The notes under the pieces are model-generated. The model was not told where the DNA came from, ran no database searches, and saw only the letters and a list, made by a program, of their open reading frames with translations. The translations under genes were made by a program, and so were the position numbers. Shown piece after piece: positions 1 to 6,245 of a stretch of 15,345 nt of DNA (the stretch's first letter is position 1; the number at the start of each line of letters is the position of its first letter). The DNA lies in NCBI GenBank assembly GCA_963997925.1, contig CAXEOX010000075.1, positions 1 to 15,345 of the forward strand, read 5' to 3'. This DNA comes from UBA11650 sp963997925. GTDB taxonomy: Bacteria; Chloroflexota; Dehalococcoidia; Lucifugimonadales; UBA3495.

Positions 1-80
1 ACGGAAATAGAACTGCGCCAACCGACAACTCCTCCTCGAACTTGTCTTGCCAAGACTCAAAGAATATACTCAACGATGTT

Positions 81-749
81 ATGAGCCAGCCGGAAGATCT
101 ACGTCAACTCTCCCTATTCCCCCTCAATGTCGTCCTGTTCCCCGGGATGCCGATGCCGCTTCATATCTTCGAGGAGCGATATAAAGCCATGATTGGGGAA
201 TGCGTGGACCGGGAAGAACCCTTCGGTATCATCCTCATCAAGGAAGGCCAGGAAGTTGGGGGTCCGGCTGACCCGGTCAAGATCGGCACCACCGCCCGCA
301 TCGCCCAGGTAGAGCGTCTGGATGAGGGCCGCTTGAACATCATGACCAAGGGCGAAAAGCGATTCGAAGTGGTGGAGATAACCCAACAGGTGCCCCACGT
401 CGTGGCTCTAGTCAGGTACTTAACGGAAGAATCCGGAGAAGAATCGGCTTCTGTCTACCAAGAAACTAAAGAGGCCTACGGCGGGTACCTACGGCATCTG
501 ACCTCCCTTACCGGTGGATGGACGGCCCAGGCCGAAGTCCCCGATGACCCCGTCACATTGTCCTTTGCTGTCGCCTCCAGCCTGGCTTCGGGAATCGAGA
601 TTCCCCTAGCCGTGAAACAGGACCTGCTGGAAACGCCGGATGCTGCTCAACGGTTGGAGAAGCTACTCCCCCTCTTGAAACGGGGGAACGAGATGTTGGC
701 CGCCGAGGTCACCAAGCGGAATCCTTACAAAGGTTCGCGCCTCAACTAA
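81..749 (+). CDS. Lon N-terminal (substrate-binding) domain protein
   Basis: A stand-alone 222-residue protein with the LON/PUA-like substrate-binding domain and no AAA+ ATPase or protease part. The N-terminus carries the family signature LSLFPLNVVLFPGM followed by PLHIFEERYKAM (residues 10-37), and an IGTTARI stretch follows near residue 68. Such proteins are thought to bind protein substrates in the cytoplasm, but their exact role is not settled. The frame is open from a TTG at 42. I prefer the ATG at 81 because the domain begins immediately after it and the residues from the TTG look non-conserved; neither start has a clear Shine-Dalgarno sequence. It converges on the BtuF-like gene, with a 25-nt gap and no obvious terminator hairpin. 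The family call is firm and the start is uncertain. Confidence 0.88.
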   Translation: MSQPEDLRQLSLFPLNVVLFPGMPMPLHIFEERYKAMIGECVDREEPFGIILIKEGQEVGGPADPVKIGTTARIAQVERLDEGRLNIMTKGEKRFEVVEITQQVPHVVALVRYLTEESGEESASVYQETKEAYGGYLRHLTSLTGGWTAQAEVPDDPVTLSFAVASSLASGIEIPLAVKQDLLETPDAAQRLEKLLPLLKRGNEMLAAEVTKRNPYKGSRLN

Positions 750-774
750 CACCCTCGGTCAGCCCACCAACTCC

Positions 775-1707
775 CTAGTCAGCCGTGATATTCCCATACA
801 ACCGCGCCGCCCCGGCCTCAGGTATCAACCCCGAAAACAACTCCGGGTGCAGAATCTCCGCCATAATCTCCAACCCGGTTACTAAGCGCGGTCCCGACCT
901 GCTGGTGTAGGCGCTGGCGTCGACAACGTAGACCCGGTTATCCTGAACCGCTGGCAAAGAGTTCCATCCTTCCAATGCCTTCACTGTCGGCACGTCTTCC
1001 AAGCCCCGTTTCACTTCGAATCCACAAGGCATGAAAACTATGACGTCGGGCTGGCTGGCCACTATGTCGGGCCACTCAATCCGGAATGAACCGGTCTCTT
1101 TGTCGCCAAAGCAGTTGATTCCACCGGCCAACTCCACCATCTCCGGAACCCAGTGGCCGCCGCACAGCAGCGGGTCAACCCACTCCAAGTGCAGCACTTT
1201 GGGCTTGCTGGTAGCTTGAGCCGCTCGTTCCCCAACTGCGTCGATGCGCTCCTGCAACCGGGCGGTGATGGACGTTGCCGCTTCTTCCGCGCCGGTGGCC
1301 CGGCCGATGCGGCGGATGTCTTCCAGAATGTCCCCCAAGTACTGGGGGTCAAGAGACATCACTTCCGGCTGCTTGGGCAATCCCGCTGTAACCTCGGCAA
1401 CCTGCCGAGACGAGACGGCTCAAACCTCACAGATCGCTTGGGTTAACAAAAGATCCGGTTCGGCGGCCTCCAGAACCTTCAGGTCTATGTCATAGATGCC
1501 AAGCCCTTGCTCCAAACGCTCTGAGATAACCTTGCTTATCTCCCCGCTGGTGGGCTCCATACCATCGAACACGCTATGGACCACGTTGGGTTTATCTTTG
1601 GCAGCCGGAGGGAAGTCGCATTCATGGGTCACGCCGTAAAGTTGGTCTTGCAAGCCCAACTGGTACAGAATCTCCGTTGCGCTGGGCAGAAAGGAGCATA
1701 TTCTCAT
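775..1707 (-). CDS. Cobalamin-binding (BtuF-like) protein with in-frame TGA, candidate selenoprotein
   Basis: A 310-residue periplasmic-binding-protein-fold protein of the cobalamin-binding BtuF-like family. It begins MRICSFLPSATEILYQLGL and continues YGVTHECDFPP, as usual for the family. The frame is interrupted once, by TGA at 1422-1420 (codon 96), and then continues in the same frame for 214 codons. The surrounding residues read TQAICEV-TGA-AVSSRQ; relatives have cysteine at this place (TQ..C.VCAV), so the codon most likely inserts selenocysteine, giving C93-x-x-U96. A 7-bp hairpin lies 10 nt after the TGA. The second half keeps family features (LLCGGHWVPEM, VFMPCGF). The ATG at 1707 has a GGAGAGG Shine-Dalgarno sequence 6 nt upstream. 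I see no signal peptide and no permease or ATPase gene nearby, so a role in uptake is doubtful. The alternative is a nonsense mutation or sequencing error. Confidence 0.85.
1393..1409 (-). promoter_or_regulatory. Candidate bacterial SECIS hairpin in btuF-like gene
   Basis: On the minus strand, CTCGGCA pairs perfectly with TGCCGAG around a GGT loop (equivalently 6 bp around AGGTT). A T.G wobble at 1410/1392 can extend the stem. The stem starts 10 nt after the in-frame TGA (1422-1420) and the apical loop begins 16-17 nt after it. The E. coli fdhF SECIS has similar geometry, with an 11-nt spacer and an AGGUCU loop containing the GGU read by SelB. The hairpin lies inside coding sequence, as bacterial SECIS elements do. 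Confidence 0.7.
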
Positions 1708-1820
1708 CGGGAACCTCTCCGAATTATTCAGAAGTTTAGGATCTGGTCACACCCATTCTAACATTCATGCCTGGTTAATCAGCCCCCACAGGGTCTCCGA
1801 TCAAACTCTCCCCACTGCCC

Positions 1821-3743
1821 TCAGTCCCCCGATCTTTCTTGGGCCGATGCCGGGTCAGCATCCAGGTCTTGAATCTCATAAGGCTCGGCGCCGTCATCTG
1901 TATAGACGTAGGTGTCGTCGTCCACGTTTCGGCGCTCTATATCTTCGAAGGAGAAAGGATCGTCCATCCCCAGGAAAGTCCGGCTAAACATCCGTACCAA
2001 CACGTGGTGGATCTGGAAGGTCGCCCCGGCGAGTCCGGCCACCAACCCCACGAGCAGTATTATCGGCAGCGGCGCCGAAAGGCTGCCCAGCGACAGCAAG
2101 TGGGAGATGAAAGGGATGCTCCAGATACCCGGCAGAATCAACACCATAATCAATATGGTGTCCCGCAGCACCACCCGCAGGTTCCCGCTCCCCCAGGAAT
2201 CAGGGGTTCGCATATGGCTGGGCAATACGTAGTCCGCGACATCCTCGGTCAACAAACGCAATGACCGCCATATCGCTACCGCAGGGGGGACGCATAGCGC
2301 CAATACCGAACCCCCGATGACCAGTCCTAGAAGTTCTTCCCGAAGATGGATCAATCCAGACAACTCGGGAGTGAATCTCAGGATTCCGGTACCGATGGCG
2401 ATGATTACGATAATGATGCCTAGATCCAGGAGGATGAGCCTCCCGTTACGCTGGATCCGCCTAGCCCGGCGGCTCCGGAAACGGAACGCACTGCGGAGGG
2501 TAGCAAGGGACAAAACCAGGCTCTCACCGTATTGCTTCATCAGACTGGGCGCATGACGGTCGATGAAGTCGGCGATGACATCGGTTGAGCGGAACAGGAC
2601 CGGATAGACCAACGCCGTGATGGCGGTGGCCCCGGTCATAACCGGATACATAAAAGTCCCGATCGTTCCCGAAACCACTCCTGTTCTAATCATCGCTAGG
2701 GAGAATTCCCCTGCCTGAGGCATGCCAAGCCCCACGCTCAGTGATATCCGGCCACCATGGCCGGCCAGCAGTGTCCCGATGGTGTCTGAGACCAATTTGC
2801 CCACGATAAATACACCGGCAACGACAATCGTCGGCACGATAACACGGCCCGCCTCCGAGATATCGATGAGCATCCCGATAGTCACGAAGAACAGAGCGGC
2901 GAACATATTCCGCACCGGACTCATTATCCGGCCCAGTTCCTCGGCGTGGTGGGAGTCGCCCAGGACCGCCCCGATCAGGAACGCTCCCGCCGCCGCCGAC
3001 AGTCCCAGTTGCTGCGCCGCCAACGCCAGGCCGAAACACAGTGCCAGACCGGTAATCAGCAACGTCTCGTCCGAGCGGAACCGGTTGACGAAGTGAATCA
3101 GCCGGGGTGCGAAGAGTGCGCCGAACACCAGTGCCGCCGCACCGAATATAGCCAGCTTCGCGGCTAAGAGCCCAACGTCTCCCGCGTTCGCCGTACCTGT
3201 GGTGGATATGCCGGTCAGCACCGTAAGCAGTATGACCGCCGCGAAGTCCTCCACCACCAGAATCCCGACAATCAACCTTCCTCGCACATGCAGCAGTTGA
3301 CCCGATTCTCTAAGCATGGTCATCAAGATGGCCGAACTGCTTATGGTTAGAGCCGCCCCCAGGAAAACCGCTTCAGTCCCGTTCCAGCCCATCAGAGTCG
3401 CAATCTCAAATCCCAAGGCAAACATGATGGACATTTCCACCACTGCGATGAGGACAACCCTGGTACCCACCCCCCGGATGCGCTGCCAGCCAAACTCCAA
3501 GCCGATTCCAAATAGCAGCAGAATCAAGCCAAGGTCGGCCAACAGCCCGATAGTATCCGGATTCTGCACCATCCCAAGAACAGAAGGACCGATGACCACG
3601 CCCGCGACTAGATAACCCAGGACCGGAGACAGCCGGGTTTGGCGGCACAGAACCAGGGCGCCTCCCGCGACGGCCATGATGATGGCGAAGTCACGCAGTA
3701 ACCCTGAATCGCCGTTCCCGAGAGCGGCTGATATGACCAACAC
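1821..3743 (-). CDS. CPA2-family monovalent cation:proton antiporter without RCK domain
   Basis: A 640-residue integral membrane protein of the CPA2 (KefB/KefC-type) antiporter family, exchanging K+ or Na+ for protons across the inner membrane. Residues 15-400 form the multi-helix exchanger domain, with GLILLLFGIGLEF near 72-84, the conserved acidic pair of ILVVEDFAAV (E165/D166) and a MSPVRNMFAALFFVTIGM segment. After a very basic linker (about 420-443) there are three or four more hydrophobic helices and an acidic cytoplasmic tail rich in Asp, Glu and Tyr. The cytoplasmic nucleotide-binding RCK/TrkA-N domain of KefB/KefC is missing, so regulation must differ. The start is a GTG at 3743 without a strong ribosome-binding site; the true start could lie a little upstream. 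The TGA at the end is treated as a real stop because nothing conserved follows. The btuF-like gene starts 113 nt downstream on the same strand. Confidence 0.88.
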   Translation of the reverse strand: MLVISAALGNGDSGLLRDFAIIMAVAGGALVLCRQTRLSPVLGYLVAGVVIGPSVLGMVQNPDTIGLLADLGLILLLFGIGLEFGWQRIRGVGTRVVLIAVVEMSIMFALGFEIATLMGWNGTEAVFLGAALTISSSAILMTMLRESGQLLHVRGRLIVGILVVEDFAAVILLTVLTGISTTGTANAGDVGLLAAKLAIFGAAALVFGALFAPRLIHFVNRFRSDETLLITGLALCFGLALAAQQLGLSAAAGAFLIGAVLGDSHHAEELGRIMSPVRNMFAALFFVTIGMLIDISEAGRVIVPTIVVAGVFIVGKLVSDTIGTLLAGHGGRISLSVGLGMPQAGEFSLAMIRTGVVSGTIGTFMYPVMTGATAITALVYPVLFRSTDVIADFIDRHAPSLMKQYGESLVLSLATLRSAFRFRSRRARRIQRNGRLILLDLGIIIVIIAIGTGILRFTPELSGLIHLREELLGLVIGGSVLALCVPPAVAIWRSLRLLTEDVADYVLPSHMRTPDSWGSGNLRVVLRDTILIMVLILPGIWSIPFISHLLSLGSLSAPLPIILLVGLVAGLAGATFQIHHVLVRMFSRTFLGMDDPFSFEDIERRNVDDDTYVYTDDGAEPYEIQDLDADPASAQERSGD

Positions 3744-4125
3744 TGGAATATCGATAGCCGGGGACCTCTGAACACCGGTTGAAGAATGCCGCCGGGCTGC
3801 TCACCCTTGGCAGACACAGGGATGAATCCTCGTCAAAAGGACGCATCCAAGTCTGAGGATACGATGAACAAACTCAAGCCTGTACGAACGATCGCGCTCT
3901 TCAAGGGGACCGGACGAGCGCGTCCAGGTTCAAGCCATACGTGCGGGTGAACAACCAGTAACTGCATCTATTGTAGCAAGACCGGTTGCATCGGGGAGAG
4001 GGGCCGAATCGTGCCTAAGGAGAAGAACGCGATAAGTGGGGTATCCTAACCAGGCTGACAAGACGGGATCCGAACCGCCGGTACTCGGGCTGGTTCGCAA
4101 GATGGCGAACCGGCCCAGGCTTTCG
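3744..4125. other. Intergenic region of 382 nt between antiporter and osmC genes
   Basis: No established gene is visible. The region must contain the leader of the antiporter gene, but I find no convincing -35/-10 pair for it. On the + strand an open frame runs from an ATG at 3864 (GAGG 5 nt upstream) to a TGA at 3948, and, if that TGA is read through, on to TAA at 4047. The second part is cysteine-rich (NCIYCSKTGC). A GC-rich hairpin at 4087-4116 lies between that frame and the osmC end. No tRNA cloverleaf was found. Confidence 0.5.
4087..4116. terminator. Possible terminator hairpin downstream of osmC
   Basis: GGGCTGGTTCGC (4087-4098) pairs with GCGAACCGGCCC (4105-4116) around a 6-nt loop: 12 bp on the + strand including one G.U pair, with one A/C mismatch on the minus strand. 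It lies about 10 nt past the osmC stop. A T-rich tract is weak (AGGCTTTCGTT on the + strand only), so it may be a partial terminator or an mRNA 3' structure. Confidence 0.4.
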
Positions 4126-4563
4126 TTACCTGTGAAATTCCGAGTGAGCTACCAGTTCCACGGTGGTATCCGGGGTCGCCACGGCGACCGACCCGTAAAG
4201 GGGTCAACGCCGTTTCCAGGCTTCCACCAACTCGTGGGCTTGGTCGTCGTCCACGCCCCACATCTCAAAGTTGATTCTGATGGCATCGTAGAGAGAAAGG
4301 TCTCCCGGGGTCTTGGCGGGGTCTCGATAGGACTCCACGCTAACGTCCATCCATTCCAGGGCCACTTGATCTTCCCTGGCTATTCCTTCCACCATGTTCA
4401 CGGCGCAAGCGGAGATACCGGAAAGAAAAAGCTCGCCGGCCCCAACCATTTCGCCGCCGCTGCCGTCGGCCACCCAATGATGAGTGCGAGCATTGCAGAT
4501 CGCCCTTCCCGGCGTGCCGGTGCTGTAACTGTGCACTTTGTAAGCCAAGGATAAGTCGCTCAT
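4126..4563 (-). CDS. OsmC-family peroxiredoxin-like protein with in-frame TGA, candidate selenoprotein
   Basis: A 145-residue OsmC/Ohr-superfamily protein, the usual length for cytoplasmic thiol-dependent peroxidases that reduce organic hydroperoxides. The first reactive cysteine is C53 in LSGISACAVNMVEG. Conceptual translation halts at TGA 4206-4204 (codon 120) after EAWKRR, but the same frame continues PLYGSVAVATPDTTVEL and ends at TAA 4128-4126. Relatives have Cys-Pro here, so the TGA stands for the second redox residue and the product would hold a Cys53/Sec120 pair. Stopping at the TGA would remove a catalytic residue and the last strand. A hairpin 14 nt downstream could be the SECIS. The ATG at 4563 has a strong AGGAGGG site 5 nt upstream. 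OsmC-like selenoproteins are known from marine metagenome surveys. The ridA-like gene lies 84 nt upstream on the same strand. Confidence 0.88.
4174..4189 (-). promoter_or_regulatory. Candidate bacterial SECIS hairpin in osmC
   Basis: On the minus strand GGTCGC pairs with GCGACC around a CGTG loop. The stem begins 14 nt, and the loop 20 nt, after the in-frame TGA. An alternative register pairs GGGTCG with CGACCC (4194-4189 with 4178-4173) around a 10-nt loop beginning with G, 15 nt after the TGA. Both have a G in the first two loop positions. Spacing fits bacterial SECIS models; the two competing registers make the exact fold uncertain. Confidence 0.55.
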
Positions 4564-4647
4564 CTCTTCCCTCCTATGTCTTTACGTGGATGTTCCAAAC
4601 TTCAGCGTCCAACCCCATGCTAACAGTTGATATCTAAAAGCTGACCG

Positions 4648-5160
4648 CTACTCCGCCACCCTATAGGCGATACATTCCACAATCTCGATCGCCAACGGCT
4701 TTTGTGCCAGAGCGGTAGTCCCGATAACTGCCCGGCACGGCGGTATGGAGATAAACTCCCGGTATATCTCGTTAAACATGGACCAATTATCCATGTTGGT
4801 CAGAAAAACAATCAACGTGGCGACCCGGTTGAAGCCGGTTCTACCGGCGTCCAAGTGGGTCTTGATATGCCGGAAGCAGGCCCGGTATTGCTCCTCGTCG
4901 GTATCGCCCACCGGCAGGCCGTCGAACCCGGAAGAGGTCGTGCCCCGGCAAAGTACCTTGATAGCCTTGACCTTCAGCATCCGCGTCAGGTCTTCGTCGA
5001 AGAAATCTGAATACAAGCCCGTGCGATAGGACAACACATCGGTAGACTGGCCCCGCCCGTCGGCGATAATCAGATCCAGCAGCCCGTCGCGTTCCTTAAA
5101 AGAAAGAGCTTGCGCCGCATCTATAGACATTCCATCCAGATCTTTCAGTGAATAGGGCAT
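4648..5160 (-). CDS. RidA/YjgF/Rid-family protein with N-terminal extension
   Basis: A 170-residue protein whose C-terminal ~110 residues match the Rid fold, which in RidA hydrolyses reactive enamine/imine intermediates. Visible features are VATLIVFLTNMDNWSMFNEIYREF (two pieces, from about residue 113), the imine-binding arginine of PPCRAVIG (R143) and the late acidic residue of AIEIVE (E159). The first ~60 residues are longer than in classical RidA (about 128 residues) and include a YRTGLYSDFFDEDL stretch that I do not recognise; a second in-frame Met at codon 11 (5130) is possible. No strong Shine-Dalgarno is seen at either start. Several Rid subfamilies act on aromatic or amino-acid breakdown products, so the substrate is open. 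It is divergent from the que operon and upstream of osmC. Confidence 0.8.
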   Translation of the reverse strand: MPYSLKDLDGMSIDAAQALSFKERDGLLDLIIADGRGQSTDVLSYRTGLYSDFFDEDLTRMLKVKAIKVLCRGTTSSGFDGLPVGDTDEEQYRACFRHIKTHLDAGRTGFNRVATLIVFLTNMDNWSMFNEIYREFISIPPCRAVIGTTALAQKPLAIEIVECIAYRVAE

Positions 5161-5308
5161 TGTTTACTCAGACTTCAGAGATTTTCCAGTGGTTTAAGAT
5201 TGCTGCGGCCCAACCCGGAACCTTAAATGTCGGTGTATGTTAGCCTGCCGGACTCCCATGCGCAAGGGATGACCGAGAGCAACCGGGCGAACTTTTGGCT
5301 TCCCAATT

Positions 5309-5338
5309 TTGACACCGCCATGGACAGACCCCTATCAT
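5309..5338 (+). promoter_or_regulatory. sigma70-type promoter of the que operon
   Basis: A perfect -35 TTGACA (5309-5314) is followed after 18 nt by TATCAT (5333-5338), a good -10. Transcription would begin near 5345, leaving about 33 nt before the queF start. The promoter overlaps the farthest upstream possible TTG start of queF, which is therefore not used. Confidence 0.7.
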
Positions 5339-5377
5339 GTTCAACAGAGATTTTTCCGATATCAAAGAGGTGGGCCA

Positions 5378-5815
5378 GTGGCTACGATTCCGGACCTGAA
5401 AGACACCGAACTTCAACAGCAATACGAGAGCTTGGACCGCCGAGTTCTGGTCCGCGACGAAGCGGCTATCGACGCCGAATGTCTCCTGGCATTCCGCTAC
5501 GAATACCCGGAGCAAGACACTCAGGTTGAAGTGGACACCGATGAATTCACGGCGGTCTGTCCGTGGACCGGCCTGCCAGACAACGGCACTCTAGCCATCT
5601 CCTACATCCCCGGCGAAAGCTGCATCGAGCTAAAGTCGCTGAAATACTACCTCCTCTCCTACCGCGACGTAGGCATCGTACAAGAGCACGCCGCCAACCG
5701 GATTCTCTTGGACCTAGTCGCCCTCTGCCACCCCAGAAGCATGAAGATAACCCTCGACTACAAAGTTAGGGGAGGACTCCACACTGCCGTCACCGTAGAA
5801 TACCCCGGAAACTGA
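5378..5815 (+). CDS. queF: NADPH-dependent 7-cyano-7-deazaguanine (preQ0) reductase
   Basis: Reduces the nitrile of preQ0 to the aminomethyl group of preQ1 with NADPH, the last free-base step before queuosine is built into tRNA. The 145-residue product is the short, single-domain QueF type. It shows the catalytic cysteine and aspartate in TAVCPWTGLPD (C61, D68), the QueF signature ELKSLKYY (84-91) and the EHAANRILLDL helix. The family position that is often His before the conserved Glu is Gln here (Q102-E103). The start is GTG 5378, chosen because GAGGTG lies 5 nt upstream and because a strong promoter overlaps the farther TTG at 5309. First gene of the que operon; queD starts 7 nt after its stop. 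Confidence 0.93.
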   Translation: MATIPDLKDTELQQQYESLDRRVLVRDEAAIDAECLLAFRYEYPEQDTQVEVDTDEFTAVCPWTGLPDNGTLAISYIPGESCIELKSLKYYLLSYRDVGIVQEHAANRILLDLVALCHPRSMKITLDYKVRGGLHTAVTVEYPGN

Positions 5816-5822
5816 AGATCCC

Positions 5823-6242
5823 ATGTATCTGGTAAGAATCGAAACGACCTTCGATAGCGGCCACCGGTTGCTGGACTACGACGGCAAGTGCGCTTTCCCC
5901 CACGGCCACACCTACCGGGCCGAGGTCTTCCTGGAGTCGGACACCCTGGATGCCCAGGGTCTGGTGTTCGACTTCACCGAGTTGAAGCACCGGGTTAAGT
6001 CGTGGATCGACGACAACTGGGATCACTCCTTTCTGTTGAACAGCCGCGACACCGAATTGATTAACGGGCTGGCAACAGCATCCAAAGGCCGGATCTACCA
6101 ATTCGACGAAGAGAACCCATCCTGCGAAGTTCTTTCCCGGGTGCTCTACACCAAGATTGTGGAGCTATGCGGGGTGTCCCCGGTCAAGGTCCGTTTGTGG
6201 GAGTCCCTCGACCAGTACGCCGAGTATTCCGGCGGGCAATAA
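5823..6242 (+). CDS. queD: 6-carboxytetrahydropterin synthase (QueD)
   Basis: Converts 7,8-dihydroneopterin triphosphate to 6-carboxy-5,6,7,8-tetrahydropterin, the first committed step to 7-deazaguanines. The 139-residue protein belongs to the PTPS/QueD T-fold family. The zinc histidines are visible as H14 (FDSGH) and H27/H29 in CAFPHGH; C23 of the CxxxHGH motif is the QueD-type catalytic cysteine. A DHSFLLN segment and the late glutamate of RLWES complete the site. It sits 7 nt after queF and 3 nt before queC, so the genes are surely co-transcribed. The GTP cyclohydrolase that supplies its substrate is not in the window. Confidence 0.93.
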   Translation: MYLVRIETTFDSGHRLLDYDGKCAFPHGHTYRAEVFLESDTLDAQGLVFDFTELKHRVKSWIDDNWDHSFLLNSRDTELINGLATASKGRIYQFDEENPSCEVLSRVLYTKIVELCGVSPVKVRLWESLDQYAEYSGGQ

Positions 6243-6245
6243 GCC

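Noticed and set aside
775..1707. Reading the BtuF-like gene as two separate genes or as a pseudogene
   Set aside because: Both parts are in the same frame, separated only by one TGA at a conserved cysteine, with no frameshift or other decay and a hairpin at SECIS distance. A nonsense mutation is still possible but less likely.
1708..1820. Cobalamin riboswitch in front of the BtuF-like gene
   Set aside because: The gap of 113 nt is too short for the usual aptamer and shows no recognisable B12-box arrangement.
3924..3936. T-arm-like GGTTCAAGCC as part of a tRNA, possibly tRNA-Sec
   Set aside because: The flanks do not pair and no acceptor or anticodon stem can be built; other T-arm-like strings nearby also fail.
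4036..4554. A 172-residue frame on the + strand opposite osmC
   Set aside because: It is antisense to a recognised family protein, has no motif and no ribosome-binding site.
4204..4563. A 119-residue truncated OsmC ending at TGA 4204
   Set aside because: The frame continues with typical OsmC C-terminal sequence and a normal stop at 4126.
5161..5377. preQ1 riboswitch upstream of queF
   Set aside because: The predicted leader is only about 33 nt and I see no preQ1 aptamer-like hairpin with an A-rich tail.
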